A DNA stretch of 64,000 bases from Adiantum capillus-veneris (Eukaryota > Streptophyta > Polypodiopsida > Polypodiales > Pteridaceae). The position numbers and the translations under genes are program-made. Shown here in pieces: positions 21,009 to 31,350 of this stretch (positions within the stretch are counted from its first letter, which is position 1; each line of letters begins with the position of its first letter). The DNA is taken from the NCBI GenBank assembly GCA_014529385.2, contig CM043959.1, positions 4,089,045 through 4,153,044 on the forward strand, in the 5' to 3' direction. Under the pieces are notes generated by a model. That model did not search any database. It was not told where the DNA came from and saw only the letters and a program-made list of their open reading frames with translations.

Positions 21009-21174
21009 AATTTCTTCGTTCTAGCTCGGCTCACACCGTAAGGTGGCCGGTTCCGTGGTGTGCTTCCAGGTATCAGATCAATGGTATGATCCTCAGGACG
21101 AGCGGGTGGTAACTCGCCTCGCAGGCCCTCTGAAAAGCAATCGGCATGAGTGTGGAGAAAGTAGGCAAAACAAC

Positions 21175-21390
21175 TCTAATAGCAGCAATCCTTGCAACAT
21201 GACTTGCCACATCCTCAACATCGCCTACGTCCTCAGAACCAAGATCTACATCAATGCCCTGCACAATACTCCAGACGCCCTTTGACACAAGAACATGTTG
21301 CATCATGTAAGCCCACATAAGGTAATTGTCCCCATCCAATCTGTCCTCAGCAACAAACATCTTAAACGCATCTGTGTTGTTGTCAGCCAT
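21175..21390 (-). pseudogene. M: copia gag N-terminus
   Basis: From the ATG at 21390 the frame reads MADNNTDAFKMFVAEDRLDG, then NYLMWAYMMQHVLVSKGVW, the start of Ty1/copia gag (the tryptophan-rich, L-x-G-x-N-Y-x-x-W region). After about 70 residues it changes into chromovirus B sequence at about 21175. It lies 340 bp inside the copia LTR at 21754, the usual place for gag. Confidence 0.8.
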
Positions 21391-21731
21391 GGAAAATGCC
21401 TACACCTAATGTGAAAATTGCCCAAAATGAGGAGAAACTGAGTGAGACCAACATGTGCTTTATAGCACAACCCGCAGTAGATTGTATGGAACCTGTTATA
21501 CAGTATTTGGCACTAACAAAAATTCTGCACAAAATGACGAAATTGCCTGCGCAAACCTGGCTGTAGTAGAAACGGAGGCCGAAATGAGCCCGAATCAGAA
21601 ATCTGAGCAGACTAAGCTCTACGAGCACTCCCAAAAAATTTGTCCACCTACGAACACTGGCCAAAGCTCACAAAAATCGGAGAAAGTGAGCAAGTGTGTG
21701 CTTGAGCTGCTGGTGACTAAGCCCGGGAGGA
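21391..21731 (-). other. M: leader between LTR and gag
   Basis: It is untranslated leader of the copia element M, between primer site and gag start. No other gene is seen. Confidence 0.5.
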
Positions 21732-21752
21732 CGCAACTTGCTCTGATACCAA
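21732..21752 (-). other. M: primer-binding site
   Basis: The minus strand has TTGGTATCAGAGCAAGTTGC next to the LTR end, an exact 12-base match to the initiator tRNA-Met 3' end. Confidence 0.85.
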
Positions 21753-21753
21753 T

Positions 21754-21903
21754 TGTTGGAATTAGGGTTGCAAGAAAACACATACAGCTTGGAGAAGACG
21801 GAGAAAGCTCAAGGCACGGGAAAAAAACCTCCTAAAGAGGAAAAAATTGCCCTGATGGTCCTAGTGTGTTCACACACATCACTACCACATGTATGTGGTA
21901 ACA
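21754..21903 (-). repeat. M: copia 5' LTR, only ~150 bp
   Basis: On the minus strand it runs TGTTACCACATACATG...CCTAATTCCAACA. It is followed by an exact primer site, which fixes the inner end. It is short for an LTR. The outer end is set by the TG terminus and by the abrupt change to E copia sequence at 21904. Confidence 0.7.
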
Positions 21904-23419
21904 TCTTCCTCTAGAGTCACGAAGTTATCAGACTTGCCAGACCCTGAACAGCCTCGACGTTCTACACGCCTCAAGGACACGCAAGTTTATGATGGCGCAC
22001 AGTTCGTAAACTTTGCACTCATGTCTCAGATTCAAGCTTCACCAGTTGAGCCTTCCTCGTTGGAAGAAGCACTCAAGCATGATTGTTGGAAGCGTGCCAT
22101 GCAAACAGAGATGGACGCTATCAAGCGGAATAAAACCTGGACTTTGGTTTCCAGCCCCAACAAGCGGAAGGTGGTTTCTACGAAATGGATTTTCAAGACA
22201 AAGTACAAGGCATTGCAATGGTTCCCTCGACAAACACAAGGCGAGACTTGTTGCTCGGGGTTTCACACAACGACCAGGCGTGGACTTTGACAAGACCTTG
22301 GCTCCCACCGCTCGCATGACTACCATACACGCAGTGTTTACTCTCGCAGCCAACTTTGGCCTATCTTCCAAATGGATATCAAAAGTGCATTTCTGAATGG
22401 AGATTTGGATAAAGAATTTTATGTGGAGCAACCTCCTCGATTCGTATACCCGGCAAGGAGGATTGGGTCTATTAGTTGTGGAAAGCATTGTATGGACTGA
22501 AGCAGGCTGGACGATAGTGGTGCCTCACTTGACCAGTTTCTCGTGAAGCTGGGGTTACGACGTACCTCAATAGATTCCAACTGTTATGTTGTCTCTGATG
22601 GCTCTTTGGTTGCGACAGTGATTGTCTATGTGGACGATCTCATTTTCATAGGCTCTTGGACTAGCAAGATCAAGTTGATCATAAAAGCTATGGAGACGCA
22701 TTTCGAGATGATTTATCTTGGGCTTCTTAACTATTTTCTTGGATTCGAGATTTTTCAAACACCAAATGGCATCTTCTTTTCTCAACGGAAGTATGCGAAG
22801 GCTATCCTGGAGAGATTCCAAATGACAGGTTGCAGACCGATCGGCGCTTCTCTTGAGCCCGGAGAGAATATATCGCTTCACAATTCTTCCCCACGGATTG
22901 ACTTGGAGCAGTAGAGGAATGTTGTTGGCTGCCTCATATGGTTGACTTATTCCCGACCAGACATCTGCTACAGAATTTATGTCCTTAGTTCCTTCAACAC
23001 CCGACCTCGTCAGCGACAATGGCAGTGTGCCCAGCGTACTTTGCGGTACATCAGTGGCACCTTGGACCATGGTGTGTTCTATGGTCGCTCCAAGGGTTGC
23101 ACCTTACTTGATTGGTGCAATTCAGATTCGGCAGGAAATCTAGATACTTGGCGCTCTACTACAGGAGTAGTTTTCACACTCGGCTCGGGACCCATTTCAT
23201 GGAGCAGTAAGCGACAACCAACCGTTGCGCTATCTTCTACAGAGGCGGAGTACAGAGCAGCTTGCTATGCTGCTTGTGAGGCCATATGGCTACGGAGATT
23301 ACTGGGAGAGTTGTGTTTTCCCAAATTGCTACGACTTGTCTTTTGTGCGACAATCAGAGTTGCATTGCTATTGCCAAGAACCCTATCTTTCACGCTCGGA
23401 CAAAGCACATCGAGGTGCA
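21904..23419 (+). pseudogene. E: copia RT and RNase H, interrupted
   Basis: It begins in the linker before RT (EQPRRSTRLKDTQVYDG), continues with LEEALKHDCWKRAMQTEMDA and STKWIFKTKY, shifts frame (DKHKARLVARGFTQRPGVDF), and has the catalytic box IVYVDDLIFIG at about 22625. The RNase H part shows GCTLLDWCNSDSAGNLDTWR and ALSSTEAEYRAACYAACEA. It stops in the last conserved block (ARTKHIEVQY) where element C is inserted. The reading resumes at 32727. Gag, protease and integrase of E are absent, so the element is a 5'-truncated copy with at least three frameshifts or stops (for example about 22220, 22400 and 22913). Confidence 0.9.
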
Positions 23420-23424
23420 GTACC

Positions 23425-24029
23425 TGTAACAGACTTGGACACTCCAAGTCGAGAATCTACCGCGACACCACAAGAATTCACTTCAAAACAGTTCACAATT
23501 CACAACTGATGCGACACTCGCTCGACGGAGTTCCGTGCCTAGAGATATTATTGGTCCCAAAGACTGGCGCCCCTTTCGATATTTCTTTTTGTATTAATAT
23601 GCAACTCAAAGTACAAGCGAGTAATCGGGACTCACTCTCAGACTCTGCCTCCAGATGCTCTGAGAAGTGAGAGCCTAAACTACTAATTTAAAGAGTTTAC
23701 AAGGGATGCTAAAAGCAGAGCCCCAAATGCTGAAAATCAAAAGCCTTGCCAAATAAAGCAAAATCTCTCTCGGATTAAAGCAAAAGCAAAACTCCCTCTC
23801 CAATTGCGTAGCAAAAGGAGCAAAAAGCAATCCCCAAAATCTGCCAACGCAGCTGCCGTAAAATCCGCCGCAAAAAGCAGGCGTCCGTACAACTGGCTGG
23901 AATTCCGCATTTTTCGGGGCTGCCGTACAGCCATGTCACGTCAGCATTTCAACGGGTCATTTCCAGGGAGTCCATTGCCAAGGGGAAGTGTGTGTGTGTA
24001 CTGGGAAGCCACGTCACCAGTTTGTGACA
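23425..24029 (-). repeat. C: 3' LTR
   Basis: Plus-strand ends are tgtaacagacttggac and gtttgtgaca. It aligns with the A and B LTRs but lacks the long CT tract. The conserved motif near 23565-23590 reads gcccctttcgatatttcttt, with one change. Confidence 0.92.
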
Positions 24030-24042
24030 TACCTCCCTCTTG
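24030..24042 (-). other. C: polypurine tract
   Basis: The minus strand reads CAAGAGGGAGGTA directly before the LTR. Confidence 0.8.
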
Positions 24043-24600
24043 AAAGCATTGTAATCACCCTCGATTACCCCTGCAAAACAAACAGAAGCCATAAACTGTC
24101 TTAGCAGACACTGACTATTAATAACGACGCACTAGGAACACACATCTAGCACATGTACCAATCGACAGTCACATCACATGACATCACAAGACATCACTTG
24201 ACATCACAGGACATCACATTCAACATTCATTTGGATCTTAGACCATGATGTATCGGCGATGCAATTAGCAATTGCATCTAGATCCACTCAGGACATCATA
24301 GATGCCAGATTGACTAATCCCTATTGCAACCATGTCTATTGAGATAATTCAAACCAAAATGATGCAGTCATTTCGTCTATTAGTTCCTGCACTTAAACAA
24401 GTCAAGAACAAATCAGTTTCATATTTTCCGGAATTCCATTTCATAAAGTCATAGAGCGGAATACTGTCAGCTCTCAGTATCCCTAAAGCTCAAAGAGACA
24501 TCAATGACTCTAGTATTCAAAAATCGAGGCATCTATTGACAAAGGAGCGGAGTAACTCTCCTCTTGTGCATACCCACTGCACCAGATCTCCGGCCAAGCT
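24043..24600 (-). other. C: 3' untranslated region with decamer repeats
   Basis: It is homologous to the same part of A and B. Five or six ACATCAC-type decamers stand in a row at about 24170-24225, more than in A or B. Confidence 0.75.
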
Positions 24601-24900
24601 GAGTTCGGGGTTCCATTTGGAATAGACTATGCTAAACCAAAAGCTTCAAGGTAAAGATTCACATTCCGAGGAGTATCTGCTAGGTCCTCCTCCTCCATTC
24701 ACTTTGCATGCAATGCGGAGTAGGTCTTAAATTTAACCAAGAGCCGTCATTTCGCTTTACCTTCTTTCTTTCTGTGCCAATTTCTATTCTAGAACGAGTA
24801 TCTACTCGTTTTCGTCCATTTCGGGTTGCTCATCATCAAGCACATCGCCTTGAAAAGGCTTCAAGAGACTCATATGAAAAACATTGTGAATCCTCCAAGT
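24601..24900 (-). pseudogene. C: chromodomain, decayed
   Basis: Alignment to A and B shows the chromodomain in place (YLEAFGLA-like end near 24640 and an acidic linker near 24800-24840), but several deletions and stops remove a continuous frame. Confidence 0.65.
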
Positions 24901-25850
24901 ATTCTGACAGCTTCAGTCCAAAGGAGACATCATTTATCTTTTAGGAAAATCTGGAAAGGTCCACACTATCTCATGCTAAGCTTTCAAAGAAGCAGCTCCT
25001 TTCCCTTTTTTTTTCTCGGGCGTGCCTTCCCAAAAAGTAAGAGCACCTAGTAGTTCTCCTTCAATTTCAAATCACGACAAAGTCGATCTGCTACCTTTTT
25101 TTTTGAGATTTCTCAAAAGCCTTCCGGACCAAGTCCCTCGTGAACTGGTCAGCTTCAAAGAAAAATCTTATCTTTTATGCTAAGGAAGGATGGAACCTTC
25201 GTAGCAAATTCAATAATCTCAAATGGCACCTTCCCCGCCAAAGAGTTAATCGTGTTTCTGTAGGCATATTCCACCAAAGGTAAAAACCTTTCCCATGTAG
25301 TCTTCTGATCCCACGAAAAAGACTTCAACAAATCCAATACCATTGAATTAGCAATCCCTAACTGCCCGTCAATCTGCGAGTGGAACGATGACGAGAACTA
25401 CAACCGCGTGCTATGTTCTCCCAAATAGCCAACCAAAACAAACTCGTGAACCTAGGGTCCTTGTCGGAGACAATCGTCTCAGGCATGCCATGTAATCTGA
25501 CCTGGGCAATAAACAATCTTGCCCACGTTGTGTTCTCGAGAGATGAAATCCATTGCAATACTTTCCCAGGGGCGGGTGGGTATGGGTAAAGGCTGTAACA
25601 ATCCCTGTGCTTTATGCCTGTCAAACTTGACCTTTTGGCATACCAAGCAACTGCGCACAAACTCGTCCACATCCTTCTTGAGTCTCGGCCAAAAGAAATA
25701 TCTCTCTACTCCTTTCAAGGTGGTAGCAATGCCGCGGTGACCCGTAAAAGGCAGACAGTGGCATTCGGTCATGCCTTTTCCCTCAACGGCTGTGTAACGC
25801 ACAACATGGTTTTCCTCATCAAGTAGCCATCCCAAATGGAATATCTTGCT
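24901..25850 (-). pseudogene. C: integrase, decayed
   Basis: The frame 25835-25479 holds the zinc-binding part (GHRGIATTLKGVERYFFWP, SCLVCQKVKFD) and the core start AMDFIS. A deletion removes the first catalytic block, since AMDFI is followed directly by REHNVG. HGMPETIVSDKDPRFTSLFW survives in another frame at about 25440-25500. The part with the third acidic residue is damaged. Confidence 0.8.
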
Positions 25851-26310
25851 ACTGTCTCCCCATCCCGTATCCGTGTGAAAATGTCTGCAAAATCTGTATC
25901 TATGGCATACTAATCGACCGTATCCTCGAAGCTTCTATGATGTATTGCGGAAATAGCCAGAACCAACGGCTTCCGAGACAAAGCATCCGCCACCAAATTC
26001 TTATGTCCCTGCACATGGACAATCTGGAAGTGAAATTGTGACAAGATGTTCGCCCACCGCATCTGCTTTCCCGCTAGCTGCTTCTATGATAAGAAGTAGC
26101 GTAAACTCTAACCATCTCTGGAAACCGAAAAATCGGCTCCGAGTAGGTAATGTCACCACTGAGTAAGAGCATGGATAGTCGCCAAAAGCTCTCACACTTA
26201 AATCTGTGCTGTCAATTCCGGCCTTAAAAACAATTGGCTCTCATAGGCAATGACATTGGCCTTCTTGCAATAAGACCGCATCCAGACTACGACCACAAGT
26301 GTCACAGTAT
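25851..26310 (-). pseudogene. C: RNase H, decayed
   Basis: It matches the A and B RNase H across its length, but every frame is interrupted. Recognisable pieces include LVADALSRKPLVLAIS near 25960-26010 and FHFQIVHVQGHKN near 26010-26040. Confidence 0.75.
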
Positions 26311-26822
26311 ATATACTTCAAACGACTTCTGCAAATCCGGCAAAGTCAAAAACTCGACCTGTAGTCAAATTTTGTTTCAATTCCTGAAAGGCAGTCACTT
26401 TTGTCGATCCCCACGAGAAAAAGACTCCTTTCAATGTCGACAAATGCAAAGGAGTAAACGACCTCTGCAAACTCTTTGATAAACCGCCGGTAGGAAGAAC
26501 ACAAGTCCAAGAAGCTTTCAACTTCATGGACATTCTCCAAATCGGGCCAATCACGAATAATCTCTATCTTGGCCGGGTTCATCTGCACTCGTGTTGTTGA
26601 GACGATATGTCCCGAATAGGTGTATGTCTGGGATTGGCTCACACAGTAAGGTGGCCGGTTCGGTGGTGTCATTCCATGTATCAGATCAATGGTATGATCC
26701 GTAGGACGAGTTGGTGGCAACTTGCCTGGCAGGCCCTCTGAAAAGCAATCTCTATGAGTGTGGAGAGAAAAATCTTGGCGATCTTTGTTCAGATCAAAAC
26801 ATATTCGAGCTTCATTCATCAT
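26311..26822 (-). pseudogene. C: reverse transcriptase with a large internal deletion
   Basis: The frame 26822-26346 begins before RT, contains the approach GKLPPTRPTDHTIDLIHGMT and PNRPPY, then jumps to SGHIVSTTRVQMNPAKIEII, which belongs after the catalytic box. Roughly 450 bp of RT, including YxDD, is missing compared with B. The thumb region follows (PDLENVHEVESFLDLCSSYR). Confidence 0.85.
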
Positions 26823-27194
26823 TCAGTTCTCTCCCAAAAAAAAAAGAGTAAAGAAACTGAAGTTCATCAAGTACAATCTCTAAGCACTTCTTTTGTCAAA
26901 GTCGCTTTCTCGGCTCGGTAGTCAACCACAGCGTTGTTCTTGTGGTACCAAGGGATTTCGAGTAGGACATCACAATCTCCCAAGGAAATTACGTAGAAAT
27001 CCTTGTGCCCTAAACACCCCTATCATTGCAAACGAAGTTTGCCAATGATCAGTGTAATGGCAACAACCCGTCTAGGTGCCACTCGAACTACCTCCGCCTG
27101 TGGCCTCAGCCTATCGAACGTAATTCCAAATCGAGCCGCCAATCCAAGTGAAAAGAAGTTGGCCTTGGCTCCTTCATCAAAGAAAAAGAGGAGG
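26823..27194 (-). pseudogene. C: protease remnant
   Basis: Minus-strand pieces read FFDEGAKANFFSLGLAARFG (catalytic D-x-G region with serine/threonine replaced), then HKDFYVISLGDCDVLLEIPW, the C-terminal protease block. The sequence ends at about 27194, where it joins the truncated D 3' LTR. Confidence 0.65.
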
Positions 27195-27443
27195 AATAAT
27201 GGGATAAAGTCATCTGAAAAATCCCCAAACTGACTATGATGGAATCTGATGGAAATACTTATGCTTATGCAAGGTGCAACCAGAGGATATGCATCTACAC
27301 TGAGTGACTGGGCATGCACGGTCTACAAATAGACTCACAAAAGTGCCAGATCACTTCTAATCTAAGTTGATTGGACTTGACGGAAACCCTGCTATGGTGT
27401 AGCTTGTCCACGGACACATAGGGTTGGGATGTGTCACGTGACA
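27195..27443 (-). repeat. D: 3' LTR, truncated
   Basis: It matches 32416-32664 almost base for base (gataaagtcatctg, gcaaccagaggatatgcatc and ggacacatagggttgggatg blocks). The start is TGTCACGTGACA at 27443. Confidence 0.95.
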
Positions 27444-27456
27444 TCCCCTCCTTTTT
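27444..27456 (-). other. D: polypurine tract
   Basis: The minus strand reads AAAAAGGAGGGGA directly before the 3' LTR. Confidence 0.85.
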
Positions 27457-27778
27457 AAAGTGAGGTACTGGTACCAAGCTGCATGGCTTCCTTGTAGTCT
27501 GCCAACAACTCTGGATAATCCTTGAAGAACTCTTCGTCTACCCACACCGCTTCATGGGTTCCTCGATCTTTCAACTTCAAAAAATACTGTCGTACTTGTT
27601 TCTTCGAACGATGGTGAAACCGATGCAACAAGACTTGCTCCGGCTCGATGACCTCTGCTTCATCGATGATCTCCGGCTCTTCTTCTTCCGAAACGTCCTT
27701 TGGAGATGTCCCCTGAAACACTTTCAACCAAGAAACATGGAAAACGTTGTGCATTGACCATGAGTTAGGCAGAGCCAC
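27455..27778 (-). pseudogene. D: integrase tail and chromodomain
   Basis: The 107-residue frame starts in the integrase tail (MALPNSWSMHNVFHVSWLK). It then has a short acidic linker and a chromodomain-like segment: HRFHHRSKKQVRQYFLKLKD with AVWVDEEFFKDYPELL. It differs from the A/B/C/F chromodomains, so D is a separate family. Upstream it joins RNase H sequence out of frame at about 27780, where the integrase should be. Confidence 0.8.
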
Positions 27779-28365
27779 TTGAGGGCTTGATGATCTGTGC
27801 GCACTGTAAACTCTCTACCATACAAAAAATGCTTCCAATGCTTAAGAGAGTGAATGACAGACAAAAGTTCTTTATCATAAACTGAATAATTCTTTTCCGC
27901 ACTATTGAGCTTCCGGCTAAGGAAACCTACTGGGCGACCATGCTGCTGGAGCACAGCGCCTATGGCGACATTGCCCGCATCCGTCCATACCTCAAAGGGA
28001 TCATCCCAAGAGGCAAGGATAAGACACGGTGCTTTTGTCACCGCAACCTTGAGAGCTGCGAAAGCCTCAATGGCTGCCTCGGGCAAGTCTACGCGCTGAC
28101 GGCGAGTCTTTACCCCTTTCAAAACATCAGTCATAGGTGCAGCAATGCGTGCAAAATTCTCTATGTGCGAACTATATGCTTGACATAACCCAAGAAAAGA
28201 CCGCACATCATATGCAGTTTTGGGCAAATCCCAATTACGAACCTGTTCTACCTTCGCGGGGTCTAGCTTGACGCCATCTGCAGAAATGATATAACCCAGA
28301 TAAGTGACTTCAGTAAGAAAAAATTCAGACTTCTTGGCTGCAATGTACAACTGACACTCATCCAA
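27779..28365 (-). pseudogene. D: RT connection and RNase H, truncated
   Basis: The frame contains the RT thumb (KKSEFFLTEVTYLGYIISAD, YDVRSFLGLCQAYSSHIENF) and RNase H motifs: VWTDAGNVAIGAVLQQHGR (aspartate), YDKELLSVIHSLKHWKHFL (glutamate) and VRTDHQALKWL (aspartate). After LKW the sequence jumps into the chromodomain region in another frame. The rest of RNase H and the whole integrase (about 1.2-1.5 kb) are deleted. Confidence 0.9.
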
Positions 28366-28370
28366 ACGAG

Positions 28371-28973
28371 TTAGTACCCTTTCAACATCTCTTTCATGTT
28401 GTTCCCACGATGCAGAAAAATGAGAATATCATCTAAAAAGATGAACACATATACACCTACCATGTCGCCGAAACGACCTACCATGGGACGATTGAATGTA
28501 CCCACGGCTCCTGTCAATCCAAAAGACATAACAATATACTCCCATTGCCCTCGTTCGGTGCGAAAGGCAGTCTTGAAAATGTCGCCTTTGAATACCCGTA
28601 CCTGATGGTATCCACTTTTGAGATCGACCTTGCTGAAAACCTTTGCCCCATTGAGTCTATCGAGGATATACTCAATGCGAGGCATCGGAAATTTGTTCTT
28701 GACGGTCATCTTGTTTAATGCCATGTAATCAATATACAAATGAGACGAACCATCCTTCTTGCGAACGAACAAAATAGTGGCAGCAAAAGAACTTACACTA
28801 GGAAGTATGAATCCTCTCGCCACCAACTCCGTGAGTTGTCGCTCTAACTCTTCCTCCTGTGACTTGTTCAAACGGTAGGGAGCTTTACTGACGGGCTGCG
28901 CTCCCTCCATAAGCTCGATGCGATGGTCCTCCGGCCGCTCCGGTGGAAGACGAGATGGAAGATCGTCCTGCAA
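28371..28973 (-). pseudogene. D: reverse transcriptase
   Basis: 200 residues: HRIELMEGAQPVSKAPYRLN, ILFVRKKDGSSHLYIDYMAL (fingers; relatives usually have R-M-C-I-D-Y-R), FSKVDLKSGYHQVRV (first aspartate) and the catalytic box YVFIFLDDILIF. A stop at about 28371 separates it from the thumb and RNase H frame. Otherwise it is well preserved. Confidence 0.9.
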
Positions 28974-29093
28974 AAAGAGATGTTTAAATTTCGTTAAAAA
29001 ATCCGAATACTTACCTGGAGCCTGAATGCTCTGGGAAACTGGGGCAGCATAAATGAATGTTGCTTGTGCTCCTCGTCGTAATTCACGCTTTAC

Positions 29094-30920
29094 CTAAACA
29101 TGCGAGATGAGAGGCAAAGAATGCAAGCCCTCCTCAGCACGAATGATGAGGGGGGAATCTGTTTTGGCATGCAAAGTGAGAGTGAGAGCCTCCCAATCAA
29201 CGAGAGGGTTCAGTTCACGAAACCATTTCATGCCTAAAATCATATCACATCCTGAGAGAGGAGACACAAGAAATTTCCTACGAAAAGAAGTTTGTTGAAC
29301 GGTAAACATCACATCAAGGCACTCCTTCGTGATGAGAGAGTCCATCCCAGGAGCGAAGCCAAAAACCTCGATAGGAGATTTCTGACTAACCTCTAGGCGG
29401 GCTCTCTCAACAAGAGGGGGGCTAATCACATCATGCATACTGCCTAGATCAAACAATATGATAAAACGCTGTCCTTTTACATGACCATAACACTTCATGA
29501 GAGATTCATCAATGTGTGTGTCAGAGTCATGAGAAGATGAAGGTTGTGTTGTGACAGAGTTTGTGGTAGTTGTGGGTGCCTTTGGTTCTGTAGGTGGGAC
29601 TGTCTTAGGACACTTTTTCTTAATGTGACCCTTAATGTGACATTGAAAGCATCTACCTTCTTTAGCATTAATCACTTGTTCTTCCGCTGTGATGTATCCT
29701 CCTATAATTCCTTGAGAAGCTTTTTCATCAGGGGTTAGCTTAGGTTTTGCAAGTACTTTAGCTTTACCCTTAGATTCATTGTGAGAGTTCTTTTCCGAGT
29801 AATTAGAGGAAGAAGGGTTAGAAGAATTACCATTCTTACCGTTCTTGTCGTTCTGTGTGTTCTGAGAATTCTGACATGTCCCTTGAGAGGACTTGTTCTC
29901 CTTAGGCTTTCCCTTGTTGTGCTTCATCTCTTGAGCGAGAGCGATTGCTACCGCCTTGTTGAGATCCACGGGGTCAAAGACTTCAACATCAAACTTAATG
30001 TATTCGTCTAACCCAAAGAGAAAAGCCTCTTTGCGCTCATCATCTGACTTGCGTAGTTGAGTGCCTAGCTGCAAAACACAGTTAGAAAAAGACATGACTA
30101 GCATACCATGTTGTTTGAGATTACGCCAATCCTCTTTCAAGCGTGCAAGGTACTGAGGTGGCATAAACCACGCCTTCAGCTTGTCTTGGCAGTCAACCCA
30201 ACTAAAAGAGAGGGGCGTGAAATCGTCGGCTGCCTCTAGGTGCACGGCTAGCTGTGCCTCTTGCCATGCATGGTACCAATTGATGGCATCACCGGCAAGG
30301 TACATAGCTGTCGTCAAAACTTTGCTATTTCCTGTTTTCTTAGTTGTCGCAAAATAAGCATTAAATTGATGCAACCAAGAATGAATAATTGTAGCATCCA
30401 TCTTACCGTCATACTTACTGAAAGTCAACTTTTCTGTAACTGGATGAGTGGAATCCGCATCGTGGCTTGCGCCACTTGACGAACTTCCCCGATCTTTGGG
30501 TGGATCGGTCTTCGAGGCTAGCATGTGGGAAAGAAATTCTTGATGGCGAATCTCCCTCCGAGCTTCTCGTTCATCTCGCTAGCATTCGAAAGCAAGCCGA
30601 TTTTCTTCTTGTTTTGCGGCAAGAGCAATGCGCTCACGTTCTTGAGCAAGGCGATTTTCATCGCGCTCGCGGTCCTTGGCTTCTTGTGCTTCTGCTTTGC
30701 TTGCGAGGTGTGCCAATGCAACTCGATTCGTTTCTTGTTGTTGTGCCATCATGTCCAACATCGATTTGACCATCATCTCCATAGGAGTGATGACAACTCG
30801 TGGCGTAGATGGCGAAGGGGGAGGGTTGGAAAAATCTCCTGGTGGGGAGAAACCTTCGTCGCCTCTCTCATGCTCATCACCTAAATGCGAAGTATCCATG
30901 CCGCTTCGGGTGACAACCAT
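29094..30920 (-). pseudogene. D: gag-protease, one premature stop
   Basis: A single reading frame runs from ATG at 30920 to 29094, broken only by one in-frame TAG at about 30579. The N-terminus is charged and helical (RERDENRLAQERERIALAAK, coiled coil). The capsid part has WLHQFNAYFATTKKTGNSKV and INWYHAWQEAQ. The nucleocapsid knuckle is CFQCHIKGHIKKKCP (C-x2-C-x4-H-x4-C). Protease follows with FIILFDLGSMHDVIS (D-L-G in place of D-S/T-G) and MILGMKWFRELNPLVDW. Gag makes the particle and protease cuts it. After the stop, 476 residues remain open. Confidence 0.9.
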
Positions 30921-31329
30921 GCACTAGGGTCTTTGGTTCTTAAGTCCACGAGGAACTTGGTTCTTGAGGGTCTTGAGGTTCTTGAGGTTTCCTTTTGCTT
31001 GCAAATCGCGTTGGAGAAGGACCTTCTCTTCACCCGAGTGCTACCCTTTTCTGCGGGCGCACCCCTTGGCGGCCTTGCGCTCACACCAAGGTTGCTTTTT
31101 CCCACTTCACGTCGATTGGCCGGCCGCTAAGTGCACGGTCCGCTCTCAATGAGTGAAAAGAGACACAAGGGAAGGCTGGACAAGCCCTTCTTTCTTGGGA
31201 TTCCTGTCACTCTTCAACAAAACACGATTAGGAATCGCCACGCCCAAGTAAACTTGGGTTCGTGCGATCGCAACAAGCAAAAAAAATTCTTGTGGTTCTT
31301 GTGGTTCTTTCCTTGAGTAATGCAGAACA
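30921..31329 (-). other. D: 5' leader
   Basis: This is untranslated leader between primer site and gag. It has repeated GTTCTTGAGG words in plus orientation near 30955-30990 and no domain. Confidence 0.6.
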
Positions 31330-31349
31330 CTTCCAAAGCTCTAATACCA
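31330..31349 (-). other. D: primer-binding site
   Basis: The minus strand reads TGGTATTAGAGCTTTGGAAG one base inside the LTR end. It matches initiator tRNA-Met with one change in the first 12 bases, the same change as in element A. Confidence 0.9.
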
Positions 31350-31350
31350 A

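Larger units (their letters stand above)
18346..21175 (-). mobile_element. Chromovirus B, body right of the A insertion
   Basis: It continues B from 13114: chromodomain, integrase, RNase H and RT. Just past RT (about 21010-21172) it still matches element C (the ggccctctgaaaagcaatc block), then changes abruptly into copia gag at about 21175. Protease, gag, primer site and 5' LTR of B are therefore lost. Confidence 0.9.
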
